Shown: in pieces, positions 4,312 through 5,683 of the stretch | Layout: the number at the start of each line of letters is the position of its first letter | Numbering within the stretch: position 1 is the first letter of the stretch | Assembly: GCA_016933355.1 (NCBI GenBank) | Contig: JAFGBC010000139.1 | Span: 1 to 5,683, forward strand | Direction: 5' to 3' | DNA: 5,683 nt | Origin: Candidatus Aminicenantota bacterium | GTDB lineage: Bacteria > Acidobacteriota > Aminicenantia > Aminicenantales > JAFGBC01 | The notes under the pieces: model-generated | The model's database searches: none | Seen by the model: only the letters and a program-made list of their open reading frames with translations | What the model was told of the DNA's origin: nothing | Translations under genes and position numbers: made by a program

Positions 4312-5683
4312 TCAAACGACGATGTTGACGAGCCGGTCCTTGACGGCCACGACCTTGCGCGGCGGCCGGCCGCCCAGGAGGTCCCGAACCTTGTCGAGGG
4401 CGAGCGCCTCCCGGATGAGCGCTTCGTCGGCTGTCCCCGGCGCGGCTTCGAACTTGTCCCGCAGCTTGCCGTTGACCTGGACGATGATGGTCATCATCTC
4501 GTCGCGCGCCAGCTCGGGGTTGAAGGCCGGCCAGGCCGCCTTGGACAGGAGCCCCTCCCGGCCCATCCGCCGCCAGAGCTCCTCGCCCAGATGCGGCGCG
4601 AACGGCCCCAGGACGAGGACGAGCGTCTCGAGGGCGTGCTTGAGGACGGCCCGCCCGGCCGGGTCGGCGCGCAGGGCGTCGCGGTCGCGCTTGACCTGAT
4701 TGGTGAGCTCCATGATCGAGGAAATCGCCGTGTTGAGGTGGAAGCGGACGCCGATGTCGTCGCCGACCTTGCGGATCGTCTGGTGGGCTTTTCGGGCGAG
4801 CGGGTAGCGTCCGGCCGCGGCCGCGTCGAGCGGCGGCGGAGCGGCAACGGCGTCGAACAGGTCGCGGTTCTCGTGGAAGAGCGTCCAGACCCGGCTCAGG
4901 AAGCGGAAGCAGCCCTCGACGCCCTCCTGCATCCAGGCGAACTCCTTCTCGGGCGGCGAAGCGAAGAGGATGAAAAGGCGCAGGGCGTCGGCGCCGTAGC
5001 GCTGGATGATCTCGTCGGGGTCGACGACGTTCCCCTTCGACTTGGACATGGCCGAGCCGTCCTTGGTGACCATGCCCTGGGCCAGGTAATGCGGGAAGGG
5101 CTCGTCGACGGCGGTCAGGCCGAGGTCGCGCAGGAACTTGGTGAAGAAGCGCGCGTAGATGAGGTGGAGGATGGCGTGCTCGACGCCGCCGATGTAGAGG
5201 TCGACCGGCATCCAGTAGCGGGCGGCCTCGGGCGCGAAGGGGAGGTCGGCGTTCTTGGCCGAGGTGTAGCGGAAGAAATACCACGACGAGTCAACGAAGG
5301 TGTCCATCGTGTCCGTCTCGCGCCGGGCCGGCCCGCCGCACTTGGGGCAGCGGACGTTGACGAAGGACGGCACCTTCTCGAGCGGCGATCCCTCCTCGCC
5401 CGTGAACGGAACGTCGAAGGGGAGTTCGACCGGGAGGTCCTTGTCGGGGACCCCGACCGTGCCGCAGGCCTCGCAGTAAATGACCGGGATGGGCGTGCCC
5501 CAATAGCGCTGGCGGGAGATCCCCCAGTCGCGGAGCCGGTAGTTGACCGTGCCGCGGCCGAATCCCTTCGCCTCGGCGTGGCGGTTCATGCGCTCGATCG
5601 CTTCGTCGGAGCGGAGCCCGGAGAACTCGCCCGAGTCCGCGAGCAGGCCGTAGTCGGAAAAGCAGGCGCCGGCGTCGGCGGCC
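4312..5683 (-). CDS. leuS: leucyl-tRNA synthetase (partial, 5' end outside window)
   Basis: This class I synthetase charges tRNA-Leu with leucine in the cytoplasm. The window holds the last 456 codons of an enzyme that is usually 800-870 residues. In order from the first visible residue: the end of the CP1 editing domain (DSGEFSGLRSDEAIE, 16-30), YRLRDWGISRQRYWG (48-62), a Cys4 zinc site (Cys70, 73, 112, 115), ETDTMDTFVDSSWY (122-135), YIGGVEHAILHL (163-174), the signature loop AMSKSKGN (211-218), then the helical anticodon-binding domain and the C-terminal IIVQVNGKLRDKF segment. The KMSKS loop has Ala in place of the first Lys (bases 5052-5038). No leucine-specific insertion is present before it, unlike the E. 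coli enzyme. It is the first visible gene of the leuS-lptE-holA operon, with 16 bases to lptE. The reading frame continues off the window edge, and an internal ATG at 5589 is not the true start. Confidence 0.97.
   Translation of the reverse strand, partial: AADAGACFSDYGLLADSGEFSGLRSDEAIERMNRHAEAKGFGRGTVNYRLRDWGISRQRYWGTPIPVIYCEACGTVGVPDKDLPVELPFDVPFTGEEGSPLEKVPSFVNVRCPKCGGPARRETDTMDTFVDSSWYFFRYTSAKNADLPFAPEAARYWMPVDLYIGGVEHAILHLIYARFFTKFLRDLGLTAVDEPFPHYLAQGMVTKDGSAMSKSKGNVVDPDEIIQRYGADALRLFILFASPPEKEFAWMQEGVEGCFRFLSRVWTLFHENRDLFDAVAAPPPLDAAAAGRYPLARKAHQTIRKVGDDIGVRFHLNTAISSIMELTNQVKRDRDALRADPAGRAVLKHALETLVLVLGPFAPHLGEELWRRMGREGLLSKAAWPAFNPELARDEMMTIIVQVNGKLRDKFEAAPGTADEALIREALALDKVRDLLGGRPPRKVVAVKDRLVNIVV

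Noticed and set aside
1..5683. CRISPR arrays, insertion sequences, tRNA or rRNA genes
   Set aside because: I saw no regularly spaced repeats, transposase-like frames, tRNA-like folds or rRNA segments in the window.

Overview
The window is a GC-rich bacterial chromosome segment. The minus strand carries dtd (3' end cut off by the window) at the left and a leuS-lptE-holA operon (leuS cut off by the right edge). The plus strand carries a fluoride-riboswitch-controlled transporter unit and rpsT between them. LptE means a diderm cell with a lipopolysaccharide-type outer membrane. The order leuS-lptE-holA is the one known from Proteobacteria such as E. coli. The taxon is not fixed by anything I can see; an Acidobacteriota- or Aminicenantes-like, GC-rich diderm would fit, but this is only an impression.

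Left part (1-696): dtd, D-aminoacyl-tRNA deacylase, is read leftward and lacks roughly its last 15 codons. The 301-base gap 396-696 holds two outward-facing sigma70-type promoters (minus: TTGACA at 530-525; plus: TTGACA at 582-587). The plus one leads into a short 5' leader that matches the fluoride (crcB-motif) riboswitch. Directly after the aptamer, a perfect 11-bp inverted repeat (658-668 with 684-694) can sequester the Shine-Dalgarno sequence. This gives a readable two-state design: fluoride stabilises the aptamer stem 631-636/662-667, which takes away the strand that would otherwise cover the ribosome binding site at 685-690.

Middle part (697-2347): the switch controls a 400-residue cation/proton antiporter of the CPA superfamily with an Asn-Asp pair in its ion-binding segment. 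It is followed after 46 bases by a 69-residue protein with two membrane segments and a CxxxC loop, which I do not recognise. Together they read as a fluoride-response unit that uses an antiporter instead of the usual CrcB/Fluc channel or CLC-F antiporter. A gap of about 190 bases with several hairpins follows.

Right part (2348-5683): rpsT (ribosomal protein S20) has its own strong promoter and runs tail-to-tail into holA, the two coding regions overlapping by 44 bp. holA (DNA polymerase III delta), lptE (LPS-assembly lipoprotein) and leuS (leucyl-tRNA synthetase) are packed with gaps of 4 and 16 bases on the minus strand and are probably co-transcribed. These are housekeeping genes; the novelty of the window lies in the fluoride unit.
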